The notes below the pieces were generated by a model. The model had not been told where the DNA came from. It worked only from the letters and a program-made list of their open reading frames with translations, and did no database searches. Both the position numbers and the translations under genes were made by a program. Of a DNA stretch of 64,000 bases, positions 1-7,205 are shown piece by piece. The DNA is from Polynucleobacter asymbioticus. Lineage in GTDB: Bacteria > Pseudomonadota > Gammaproteobacteria > Burkholderiales > Burkholderiaceae. The stretch is taken from contig NZ_CP061297.1 of assembly GCF_018687575.1 (NCBI RefSeq), positions 562,813-626,812 on the forward strand, in the 5' to 3' direction. Position 1 is the stretch's first letter, and the number at the start of each line of letters is the position of its first letter.

Positions 1-154
1 TCGCAATTGCTACAGGATTGGCCAAAGGATTCTGTTTTGTAGCTTTATAAATAGTTAGGCCAATTTGATAGGCGGCCAAGGTAATAAAAAGTGCAAATAA
101 AGGGCTGCCCGATAAGTAAACCCAGATCTCGACGATGGAGTGCTTTTCGCTCAC
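1..154 (-). CDS. lrgB: LrgB/CidB family membrane protein (5' part only)
   Basis: N-terminal 51 codons of a gene running off the left edge. The GTG start lies in a GTGA overlap with the stop codon of the upstream cidA/lrgA-like gene. The visible peptide begins VSEKHSIVEIWVYLSGSPLF and continues with a hydrophobic segment and AYQIGLTIYKATK, which fits the start of LrgB/CidB proteins. In this family the protein is the multi-membrane-spanning partner of the holin-like CidA/LrgA and influences murein hydrolase activity or export of small metabolites. Translational coupling to cidA supports the call; the rest of the protein cannot be seen. Confidence 0.8.
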   Translation of the reverse strand, partial: MSEKHSIVEIWVYLSGSPLFALFITLAAYQIGLTIYKATKQNPLANPVAIA

Positions 155-504
155 TGATTTACCTCTTTAGGTTTTGAGCTTAAAAAGCGAACAACGATTG
201 CACTGGTGGCAATGGTCAAAATGACGCTACCTACCAATGCACTCACAATTGCTAGTGCATTGGCTTTGAGTTGGGGTAGAAATAGCACTACACCAACCGC
301 TGCAGGAACAAATAAGAGACCAAGATACTGGCTAAAGCCATCCGCTACCATGGCGAGCTCATGATTGATGCCCTTGCGCAGTACCAACCAAACAATCAGA
401 AGTACAAGCCCAATAACGGGGCCAGGGAGGGTGGGTAAGACAAACTTGGAAACAAGTTCACCTAAGCTTTGAAATAGAAGAATTTGGACAAGGCCAGAGA
501 TCAT
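151..504 (-). CDS. CidA/LrgA family holin-like protein
   Basis: A 117-residue, very hydrophobic protein with four predicted membrane spans (roughly residues 3-20, 24-43, 57-76 and 82-107) and the family motif LPGPVIGLVLL after the first span. Length and topology match CidA/LrgA proteins, small holin-like membrane proteins of the cytoplasmic membrane. The gene overlaps the GTG start of lrgB, so the two are one operon. A GGAG-type ribosome site lies just upstream of the ATG. Whether it acts in lysis control or in pyruvate/metabolite transport, as shown for some members, cannot be told from sequence. Confidence 0.88.
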   Translation of the reverse strand: MISGLVQILLFQSLGELVSKFVLPTLPGPVIGLVLLIVWLVLRKGINHELAMVADGFSQYLGLLFVPAAVGVVLFLPQLKANALAIVSALVGSVILTIATSAIVVRFLSSKPKEVNQ

Positions 505-636
505 GCTCCGATCTTACTGCTCCGCAATATATGTTGCATAGCAATAAATTATTTCTTGGTTAATATAAACACAACAAAAGCAGGGTCTTTATCTGATGGG
601 TAAGACTTCAATACAAAAACACTTAGGAGAGCACTC

Positions 637-1086
637 ATGGCTGACTTAAACGTCAACGGTAAAAAGTACAAGGTGGATGTTGATCCAGAAACCCCTTTGT
701 TGTGGGTGATACGAGATCATGTCGGTTTGACGGGTACTAAATATGGTTGTGGCGTGGGTCAGTGCGGTGCTTGCACCGTACTCTTTGATGGTCAAGCAAT
801 TCGTAGCTGCATGATTCCGGTGAGTGCAGCTGCCGGTAAAAAGATTGAGACGATTGAGAGTCTAGAAAAAAATGGTCAGCTCTCCAAAGTGCAAAAAGCA
901 TGGGTTGATAACCAGGTGCCGCAATGTGGCTACTGCCAGTCCGGCATGGTGATGGCAACTACCGCCTTATTGCGCAACACCCCAAAACCTACAGATGCCC
1001 AGATTGATGCCGCAGTAACCAACATCTGCCGTTGCGGAACTTTCCAACAAGTGCGTGATGCTATTCATGCTGTGAGCAAGGCATAA
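637..1086 (+). CDS. iorA: [2Fe-2S] small subunit of a xanthine-oxidase-family molybdenum hydroxylase (IorA-like)
   Basis: 149 residues, the usual length for the small iron-sulfur subunit. It has a plant-ferredoxin-type cluster site at Cys38, Cys43, Cys46 and Cys58 (CGVGQCGAC) and a second four-cysteine site at Cys97, Cys100, Cys131 and Cys133 (CGYC, CRC). It passes electrons from the molybdenum site of the large subunit encoded 9 bp downstream. An AGGAGA ribosome site precedes the ATG. There is no signal peptide although the partner has a Tat signal, so it probably travels with the partner. The substrate (isoquinoline, aldehyde or other) is not determinable; the family assignment is firm and the symbol is by similarity only. 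Confidence 0.9.
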   Translation: MADLNVNGKKYKVDVDPETPLLWVIRDHVGLTGTKYGCGVGQCGACTVLFDGQAIRSCMIPVSAAAGKKIETIESLEKNGQLSKVQKAWVDNQVPQCGYCQSGMVMATTALLRNTPKPTDAQIDAAVTNICRCGTFQQVRDAIHAVSKA

Positions 1087-1095
1087 GGAGCGATC

Positions 1096-3321
1096 ATGAC
1101 TAAAAATACAACTTCTACCAATATTTCACGTCGCCACTTTATTGTTGGCTCTAGTGCTATTGCAACTGGACTGGCAATTGGCTTTGACTTCTCTTTCATC
1201 TCTTCTGCAAATGCTGCAATGGGAACGGGTGCTACTTCTATGGCGCCCTTGGCCACACCAGAGATTGGTGTGTGGGTAGTGGTCAAGCCAAACGATGACA
1301 TCGTTGTCCGTATCGTGCGCTCTGAAATGGGTCAAGGCACCATTACTGGCTTGGCTCAGATGGTTGCCGAAGAATTACAGTGCGACTGGAAAAAAGTCTC
1401 TTATGAGTACCCATCGCCTACCGAGAACCTCAAGCGTAATAAAGTGTGGGGTAGTTACTCCACTGGCGGCAGTCGCGGTATTCGTACGTCTGAGCAGTAT
1501 GTGCGTAAGGGCGGCGCAGCTGCTCGCATCATGCTCGTTCAAGCTGCTGCAAACCAATGGAATGTTCCTGCATCCGAGTGCGTTGCTAAAGACAGTGTGA
1601 TTACACATACTCCATCTGGCCGCAAAACTACCTTTGGAAAAGTATCAGTTGCTGCATCTCAGTTAGATGTGCCAAAAGAAATCCCTCTTAAAGATCCTAA
1701 AGAGTGGACTGTGATTGGCAAGTCAATGAACCGTATTGATGGAACGGCTGACAAAGTTACCGGCAAGCAAGTCTACGCAATTGACCTCAAGTTGCCCGGT
1801 ATGTTGGTTGCCACCATTAAAGAGTCTCCTGTATTTGGGGGCAAGGTAAAAAGCTATGACGCTTCTAAAGCCTCCAGCATGAAGGGAGTGAAGAAAGTCG
1901 TTCAAGTAGGTGATACCGCTATTGCCGTGATTGCAGAAACTTTCTGGCAAGCTAAAACTGGCTTGGATGCAGTCAACATCACTTGGGACAACGGCGCAAA
2001 CGGCGATCTTTCTAGTGCTTCTATTAAGAAGATGTTGGAGGAGGGCCTTACTGCAAACGATACATTTGTAGGTAACTCTAATGGCGATGCAAAAGAAGCG
2101 ATTAGCAAGGCTGCCAAAACCATTGAGGCAACTTACTTTTATCCATTCTTGAATCATGCAACCCTGGAGCCACAAACTGCAACTGCAAAGTGGACGCCAG
2201 ATTCTTGTGAGGCCTGGGTTCCTACTCAGGACGGTGAAGCTTCTCTAGCAGCTGTGATCGCAGCATCTGGTTTGCCAGCAGAAAAGTGCAATGCCTATAA
2301 GGTAAACCTCGGTGGAGGATTTGGTCGCCGCGGAGCCTTCCAAGATTACACAACCCAAGCTGTCAATATCGCCAAGCAAATGCCAGGTACGCCAATTAAG
2401 TTAATTTGGACGCGCGAAGAAGATATGACGCAAGGCCGCTATCACCCAGTCATGATGTGCAAAATGACTGCAGCGCTAGATGATAAGAAAAATATCGCTG
2501 GTCTGAATATGCGTTTGTCTGGCCAATCTATTTTGGCGGCTGTACGCCCAGCAGTGGTTGCTGCGAATAAGGGTAAGGATCCCGTGGTATTCCAGGGGCT
2601 AGACGCTGCTGGTGAGCATGGTATTACTTACAGCTTCCCGAATTTGATGGTTGATCACGCAATGCGTAACACTACTGTGCCACCAGGTTTCTGGCGCGGG
2701 GTGAACGTCAATCAAAATGCCATCTTCCTGGAAACGTTCATGGATGAGATGGCTGAGGCAGCTGGCGTTGATGCAGTCGAGTTCCGCCGTAAGCATATGG
2801 AAAAGTTCCCGCGTGCAGTAGCGGTATTGAATGCCGTAGCTGATGGTATTGGTTGGACCAAGCCAGCTAAACCAGGCGTCTTCCGTGGTCTAGCGCAGAT
2901 GCGTTCATTCGGTAGTTACGTTGCTGCTGCTTGTGAGCTTTCCGTGACCAATGGCAATGAGGTGAAAATTCACCGCATTGTGGCTGCAACGGATCCAGGT
3001 TACGTAGTGAATCCTGCGCAAGTTGAGCGTCAAGTTTCTGGTTCGTTTGTTTACGGTTTATCTGCTCTCTTCGAAGAAGAAATTACGATTGAGAAAGGTG
3101 CGGTTGTGCAGAAGAACTTTGATACGTTTAACTCCATTCGCCTATCCCAAATGCCTAAGGTGGAAACCATCATCATCCAAGGTGGTGGTAAAGACTGGGG
3201 TGGCGTTGGTGAACCAACCATTGCAGTTGCAGCGCCAGCTGTTCTGAATGCAATCTACCGCGCCACTGGTAAGCGCTTGCGTACCGTACCATTGAAAAAC
3301 AGTGGCATTAAGTTGGTTTAA
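1096..3321 (+). CDS. iorB: Molybdopterin-binding large subunit of a xanthine-oxidase-family hydroxylase (IorB-like), Tat-exported
   Basis: 741 residues. The N-terminus has a twin-arginine motif (SRRHFIVG) followed by a hydrophobic stretch and a cleavable 'SSANA' end, predicting Tat export to the periplasm. The body has the family's molybdopterin features: GGGFGRRG at residues 406-413 and a C-terminal GVGEPT in which Glu706 is the expected catalytic base. Together with the small 2Fe-2S subunit immediately upstream it forms the IorAB/aldehyde-oxidase type of enzyme that hydroxylates heterocycles or oxidises aldehydes. No dedicated cytochrome c subunit follows; instead soxX begins 46 bp downstream on the same strand, so cotranscription with the sox genes is likely. 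Confidence 0.88.
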   Translation: MTKNTTSTNISRRHFIVGSSAIATGLAIGFDFSFISSANAAMGTGATSMAPLATPEIGVWVVVKPNDDIVVRIVRSEMGQGTITGLAQMVAEELQCDWKKVSYEYPSPTENLKRNKVWGSYSTGGSRGIRTSEQYVRKGGAAARIMLVQAAANQWNVPASECVAKDSVITHTPSGRKTTFGKVSVAASQLDVPKEIPLKDPKEWTVIGKSMNRIDGTADKVTGKQVYAIDLKLPGMLVATIKESPVFGGKVKSYDASKASSMKGVKKVVQVGDTAIAVIAETFWQAKTGLDAVNITWDNGANGDLSSASIKKMLEEGLTANDTFVGNSNGDAKEAISKAAKTIEATYFYPFLNHATLEPQTATAKWTPDSCEAWVPTQDGEASLAAVIAASGLPAEKCNAYKVNLGGGFGRRGAFQDYTTQAVNIAKQMPGTPIKLIWTREEDMTQGRYHPVMMCKMTAALDDKKNIAGLNMRLSGQSILAAVRPAVVAANKGKDPVVFQGLDAAGEHGITYSFPNLMVDHAMRNTTVPPGFWRGVNVNQNAIFLETFMDEMAEAAGVDAVEFRRKHMEKFPRAVAVLNAVADGIGWTKPAKPGVFRGLAQMRSFGSYVAAACELSVTNGNEVKIHRIVAATDPGYVVNPAQVERQVSGSFVYGLSALFEEEITIEKGAVVQKNFDTFNSIRLSQMPKVETIIIQGGGKDWGGVGEPTIAVAAPAVLNAIYRATGKRLRTVPLKNSGIKLV

Positions 3322-3367
3322 TTGCAGTAATGAATAGGATGGAGTAGATGGTCATGGGCAAGCAGGA

Positions 3368-3802
3368 ATGAGGCGAACGCTAGCGGCTTTATTGCTAGGG
3401 ACATCGACTCTTCTCCTACCTTGCTTAGCGCACTCTCAAACCTGGGTAGGGGATTCGATTGTGAATCCCCTTACTTCTTCTCCGGGTGATGTTGCTAGAG
3501 GGCGAGCGATTGTGGCAAACCGCCAAGTCGGCTTATGCTTGCTGTGCCATAGCGGACCTTTTCCAGAAGAGCGCTTTCAGGGTAACTTAGCTCCTGAGCT
3601 GACTGCTAGTGTGGGTCGATCTACTCCAGCTCAATTGCGGGCACGATTGGTTGATCCGAGCCGCTTTAATCCAAGCAGCATCATGCCAGCCTATTACCGT
3701 AGCACTGACCTGAACCGTGTAGCCCCTAAGTTTGCCAATCAAACTATCCTCACTGGCCAGGAGATAGAGGATGTTGTTGCATTTTTAGTAAGTCTTCGAT
3801 AA
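3368..3802 (+). CDS. soxX: SoxX, monohaem cytochrome c subunit of the SoxAX complex
   Basis: 144 residues with a Sec signal peptide (about residues 1-23, ending AHS). One haem c motif CLLCH lies at residues 57-61 and a methionine in the SSIMPAYY segment is the likely sixth haem ligand. The C-terminal GQEIEDVVAFLVSL helix is typical of SoxX. With SoxA it forms the periplasmic enzyme that couples thiosulfate to the SoxY cysteine. It is the first of four tightly packed sox genes in the order XYZA; the 23-bp gap to soxY and later overlaps support one operon. Confidence 0.93.
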   Translation: MRRTLAALLLGTSTLLLPCLAHSQTWVGDSIVNPLTSSPGDVARGRAIVANRQVGLCLLCHSGPFPEERFQGNLAPELTASVGRSTPAQLRARLVDPSRFNPSSIMPAYYRSTDLNRVAPKFANQTILTGQEIEDVVAFLVSLR

Positions 3803-3825
3803 CTAAGCAAAATAACGGAATCAAT

Positions 3826-4290
3826 ATGACTGAATTAAAGCTGAGCCGGCGCAGGTATTTATCCGCACTCGGTCTTTTGGGTATATCAAGCTGGATAGCT
3901 CCGAGTGTAGCTATCGCAAAGAAGCCGGAAGCCATGGAGACGATCGCAAAAATTGTCGGCGCAAATACTGTCCGTGATGGCCGGGTGAAGTTGGTGATCC
4001 CGCCCCTGGTAGAGAGTGGCAACTTGGTAGTTCTCAAGTTGTCCATCGAGAGCCCTATGACGGCAAATGATTACGTTAAGGCGGTGCATGTAGTTTCAGA
4101 GGCAAATCCATCCCCCAATATGTTTACTGCTTATTTCACGCCACGATCTGGTCGCGCTGAGTTAACTACTCGGGTTAGGCTGGCTGACTCGCAACGGGTG
4201 TGGGCCATTGCACAAATGAGTGATGGCAGCTTTTGGCGGGGATCTGCTGATACCTTGGTAACGCTTTCTGCTTGCACGGAGATGATATGA
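3826..4290 (+). CDS. soxY: SoxY, sulfur-carrier subunit with a non-canonical C-terminus
   Basis: 154 residues. A Tat-type signal (SRRRYLSALG, then a hydrophobic stretch ending SVAIA) is followed by the SoxY immunoglobulin-like fold region. In the family the substrate sulfur is carried on a cysteine in a flexible C-terminal GGCGG arm. Here the only C-terminal cysteine is Cys150 in LSACTEMI, so the cysteine is kept but the flanking glycines are lost and the tail runs four residues past it. The stop overlaps the soxZ start (ATGA). The assignment rests on the Tat signal, fold region, order next to soxZ and overall size. Confidence 0.88.
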   Translation: MTELKLSRRRYLSALGLLGISSWIAPSVAIAKKPEAMETIAKIVGANTVRDGRVKLVIPPLVESGNLVVLKLSIESPMTANDYVKAVHVVSEANPSPNMFTAYFTPRSGRAELTTRVRLADSQRVWAIAQMSDGSFWRGSADTLVTLSACTEMI

Positions 4291-4616
4291 GTAAGACCTC
4301 TCGTACAGGCATTACGATGCCATCCCAGGCAAAAAAAGATTCCATCATTGAGATTCGGGCAATTGCTCAGCATGATATGGAGACGGGTTATCGGTATTCA
4401 GAGGATGGTAAACGGATACCTCGTGATCTCATTCGTTTGTTTACCTGCCAATACAACGGCGAAGAGGTCTTCAGGGCAGATTTTTATCCAGGCATCGGCG
4501 CTAATCCCCTCGTCATCTTTACAACCGTGGCAGTTGCCTCTGGCACGCTCGTGTTTAAGTGGGTAGGGGATAACGGTTATGAGGCCACCAATCAAGCGCA
4601 AATTACCGTCTCGTGA
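4287..4616 (+). CDS. soxZ: SoxZ, partner of the SoxY sulfur carrier
   Basis: The start chosen is the ATG in the ATGA overlap with soxY, preceded by GGAG; a further in-frame ATG at 4272 lies inside soxY and is less likely. The product is 109 residues and lacks a signal peptide, as expected because SoxZ is exported in complex with Tat-targeted SoxY. The sequence GIGANPLVIFTTVAVASGTLVFKWVGDNG is split here as GIGANP, then TLVFKWVGDNG, and is characteristic of SoxZ. Its last codons overlap the soxA GTG start. Role: scaffold that binds SoxY and presents its cysteine arm to the other Sox enzymes in the periplasm. Confidence 0.93.
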   Translation: MSKTSRTGITMPSQAKKDSIIEIRAIAQHDMETGYRYSEDGKRIPRDLIRLFTCQYNGEEVFRADFYPGIGANPLVIFTTVAVASGTLVFKWVGDNGYEATNQAQITVS

Positions 4617-5398
4617 ATCTTTTTGCTTTCTGTTGTCGTGCAATACCTGTGTTGGCAATTCTGCTTGGGGTCGATGCCAGCCTAGCGCTGGAGGCTTCAC
4701 AAGATGCTCGGCAATCTAGTTATGAGTTAATGACTGCAGAGAACCGGGCAATGCAAGATGACCCCAATTTAAATCCGGCCCTGTTTTGGGTGATGGATGG
4801 TCATAGCCTCTGGAAAGAAAAGGCTGGAAAGAAGGATGTGTCTTGTGCAACTTGCCACGGCGATTCTGGAAAAAAGATGACCGGTGTTGCGACACAGTTT
4901 CCTAAGATGATGAAGGGTAAGTTGCAGACCCTAGAGGGGCAAATCAATCAGTGCCGTGTTTCACAGCAAGCAGCCCCAGCTCTTGCCTATGAAAGCAAAG
5001 AGTTATTGGCGTTGACAACATTTGTGGCGACACAATCTAAGGGCTTGCCAATCGCCATTCAAGAAACGCCTCAGAATAAAAAAGACCTGCAACAAGGTCG
5101 TCAATTCTTCAATGAAAGAATGGGGCAACTCAATTTGTCTTGCGCCCAATGCCATCAAGATCGTGCTGGTCTAAAGCTGGGTGGAAGCCTTATTCCCCAG
5201 GGACATCCGACTGCATACCCCATTTATCGGATTGAATGGCAGACCATGGGATCCTTGCAAAGACGCCTACGCAACTGTATGAGTGGGGTGCGCGCTCAGC
5301 AGTTTGAGTATGGCTCGAAAGAGATGGCTCAGTTAGAGCTATTTTTGATGTGGCGAGCGAGGGGAATGCCCCTGGAAACTCCAGGGGTTCGCCCATAA
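4613..5398 (+). CDS. soxA: SoxA, dihaem cytochrome c subunit of the SoxAX complex
   Basis: 261 residues with a GTG start in a GTGA overlap with soxZ and a signal peptide ending near SLALE. It has two haem c motifs, CATCH at 78-82 and CAQCH at 177-181, so this is the dihaem form. Cys222 in the RNCMSGVRA segment is the conserved cysteine that becomes the active-site cysteine persulfide haem ligand. The protein catalyses oxidative attachment of thiosulfate to SoxY together with SoxX. In many operons soxB follows; here the next gene, purU, is convergent only 9 bp away, so the operon ends with soxA. Confidence 0.95.
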   Translation: MNLFAFCCRAIPVLAILLGVDASLALEASQDARQSSYELMTAENRAMQDDPNLNPALFWVMDGHSLWKEKAGKKDVSCATCHGDSGKKMTGVATQFPKMMKGKLQTLEGQINQCRVSQQAAPALAYESKELLALTTFVATQSKGLPIAIQETPQNKKDLQQGRQFFNERMGQLNLSCAQCHQDRAGLKLGGSLIPQGHPTAYPIYRIEWQTMGSLQRRLRNCMSGVRAQQFEYGSKEMAQLELFLMWRARGMPLETPGVRP

Positions 5399-5406
5399 AG
5401 TGCAAC

Positions 5407-6261
5407 TTAGTCTGAGAAGACTACCGAAGTTGCACCATTAATCAAGACGCGGTCATGCAGGTAGTAACGTAGGGCGCGAGATAGTACTGTACGCTCTAAG
5501 TCACGACCTTTGCGAACCAAGTCTTCAGGCGTGTCACCATGGGTAACACGAGTCACATCTTGCTCAATAATTGGGCCTTCATCCAAATCACTGGTAACAA
5601 AGTGCGCTGTAGCGCCAATCAACTTGATGCCGCGGGCATGAGCCTGATGGTAAGGTTTTGCGCCTTTAAAGCTTGGTAAGAAAGAGTGATGAACGTTGAT
5701 GCAGCGTCCAGATAGCTTGGTAGATAAGTCATCAGACAGAATTTGCATATAACGAGCCAAGATCACCATATCGACTTTTGAATCCGCAACGATTTCTAAT
5801 AGTTTGGCTTCTTGTGCTGGCTTAGTCTCCGGTGTTACGGGGAGGTGATAAAACGGAATATCGGAAAAATCAATGCTGGAGTACACCTCGCGTGGATGGT
5901 TAGAGACAATTCCACAAATGATCATTGGCAATTCACCGATACGCCAGCGGTAGAGAAGATCCACCAAGCAATGATCCAGCTTAGATGCCATGATCAATAC
6001 GCGCTTTAAATCCTTCACTGCACGTAAGTCCCAAGTCAGGTCAAAACGTTTAGCGATCTCTACAAAACCAGTCCTCAAAGTATTGCTATCAGCGCTGCAG
6101 CTAAAGCTCACGCGCATAAAGAAGCGTTTGGATGCTTTGTCATCAAATTGCTGAGCCTCTTCAATGTCACCACCTAATTCAAAGATGTAAGTTGAAACTG
6201 CGGCAACAATTCCTGGCCGATTAGGACAGGTAAGTGTGAGGTAGTAATTTTCTGTGGTCAT
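5407..6261 (-). CDS. purU: Formyltetrahydrofolate deformylase
   Basis: 284 residues, the usual length. An N-terminal ACT domain (about residues 1-85, starting with the typical [15 protein letters not shown]) is followed by the formyltransferase-type hydrolase domain. The active-site segment [20 protein letters not shown] carries the catalytic histidine, and [17 protein letters not shown] carries the catalytic aspartate. The enzyme hydrolyses 10-formyl-tetrahydrofolate to formate and tetrahydrofolate, balancing one-carbon pools. The formate produced could feed the formate dehydrogenase encoded further along this window (inference). It is convergent with soxA. Confidence 0.96.
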   Translation of the reverse strand: MTTENYYLTLTCPNRPGIVAAVSTYIFELGGDIEEAQQFDDKASKRFFMRVSFSCSADSNTLRTGFVEIAKRFDLTWDLRAVKDLKRVLIMASKLDHCLVDLLYRWRIGELPMIICGIVSNHPREVYSSIDFSDIPFYHLPVTPETKPAQEAKLLEIVADSKVDMVILARYMQILSDDLSTKLSGRCINVHHSFLPSFKGAKPYHQAHARGIKLIGATAHFVTSDLDEGPIIEQDVTRVTHGDTPEDLVRKGRDLERTVLSRALRYYLHDRVLINGATSVVFSD

Positions 6262-6309
6262 GGCTTTGATAGAAAGAAAGATTGCTAATAAGACGTAATT
6301 TTAGACTGC

Positions 6310-6711
6310 TTATTTGGATGGGGCTAGGCTATCTGCTAGGCCTGGATAAGGTTCGCTCATATCCTTGATGGTCGGAACGGGAATATCGCTGCAAATAGGC
6401 TTAGGCCCTAGGGCATTGAGGAAATTACAGTCTTGCTTTGTTGCTGCAGAGGCTGCATGCTCCAAAGGGGACTTTCCTGTAGCAGCGGTAGAAATAGCGC
6501 TGGCTGCAGTCGAGGGATTTGCTACTGCTACAGATGCAGCTGCAGTTCCAGCGGAACTGGCTACGCTAGTTGCCGAGCTTCCCAGGGCAAGCAATGGCGC
6601 CGCGCAACCACTTAAATTAAGGCAGAGAAAAATGCCCCCAAAAGTAAGGCCCCAATAAATGCAAAAAGCAGACCAACCCGATGGGCTTGATCTGCTTAAG
6701 TGGGTATTCAA
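6310..6711 (-). CDS. Small Ala-rich predicted lipoprotein
   Basis: An unrecognised protein with a clear lipobox LNLSGC; from the proposed TTG start at 6711 the acylated cysteine is residue 36. I chose this start because an ATG at 6792 would overlap the upstream gene by 70 bp, whereas the TTG lies 11 bp after that gene's stop. The mature part is an alanine/serine/threonine-rich stretch followed by EHAASAATKQDCNFLNALG and a C-terminal domain with two further cysteines. This pattern resembles small outer-membrane lipoproteins of unknown function in Burkholderiaceae. Cotranscription with the upstream gene is likely. Both start and function are uncertain. Confidence 0.6.
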   Translation of the reverse strand: MNTHLSRSSPSGWSAFCIYWGLTFGGIFLCLNLSGCAAPLLALGSSATSVASSAGTAAASVAVANPSTAASAISTAATGKSPLEHAASAATKQDCNFLNALGPKPICSDIPVPTIKDMSEPYPGLADSLAPSK

Positions 6712-6721
6712 TCTGATGTAT

Positions 6722-7135
6722 TTATTTACGCTGGCAGACAACGTTAAATACTCCTGCTGTCCAAGACTCATTGATGACAGGCTCAAATTCACTATTAGGG
6801 GTCTTGTTATCTGAGACTACTTTGCCAGTTCCTTTATTGCCAGCGAACTCCTTGTATTCGATTGGACGGTAGCTAACGGCTGGACAGTTGTATTCATTGA
6901 GTCCGATAATTGAGCTTACTGGCTGCTTCGTTTTTGGATTCATGCCTGGTTTTTTAAGGTCCAGCATTGACATGATTTGTGCTTTTTCGCCGGAAGTGCT
7001 CACGGTATCTACATCTACATAAACCACCATGACTTCATTGGAGCCCAATTCTTTCCACTCAGCGAAGCTGCTAGAAAAAGGCAATAAGGAGAGGGCGGTA
7101 AAAATAGTGAGTGCGTGTAATTTTTTCATAATCAA
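6722..7135 (-). CDS. Surface-adhesin protein E-like exported protein
   Basis: 137 residues with a signal peptide ending SSSFAEW. The mature sequence WKELGSNEVMVVYVDVDTV, the NEYNCPAVSYRPIEYKEF segment and the C-terminal WTAGVFNVVCQ match the pattern of the small 'surface-adhesin protein E' family found in many proteobacteria. The two cysteines probably form a disulfide. Actual adhesin activity is documented for Haemophilus protein E and should not be assumed here. It lies just upstream of the small lipoprotein gene on the same strand. Confidence 0.65.
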   Translation of the reverse strand: MIMKKLHALTIFTALSLLPFSSSFAEWKELGSNEVMVVYVDVDTVSTSGEKAQIMSMLDLKKPGMNPKTKQPVSSIIGLNEYNCPAVSYRPIEYKEFAGNKGTGKVVSDNKTPNSEFEPVINESWTAGVFNVVCQRK

Positions 7136-7205
7136 TAGTGTTATAGATCAATCGGTTAATCCCTAAACGGGCCTGTGTATCTATTCTAAACGCCCCAGCC
7201 TATTT

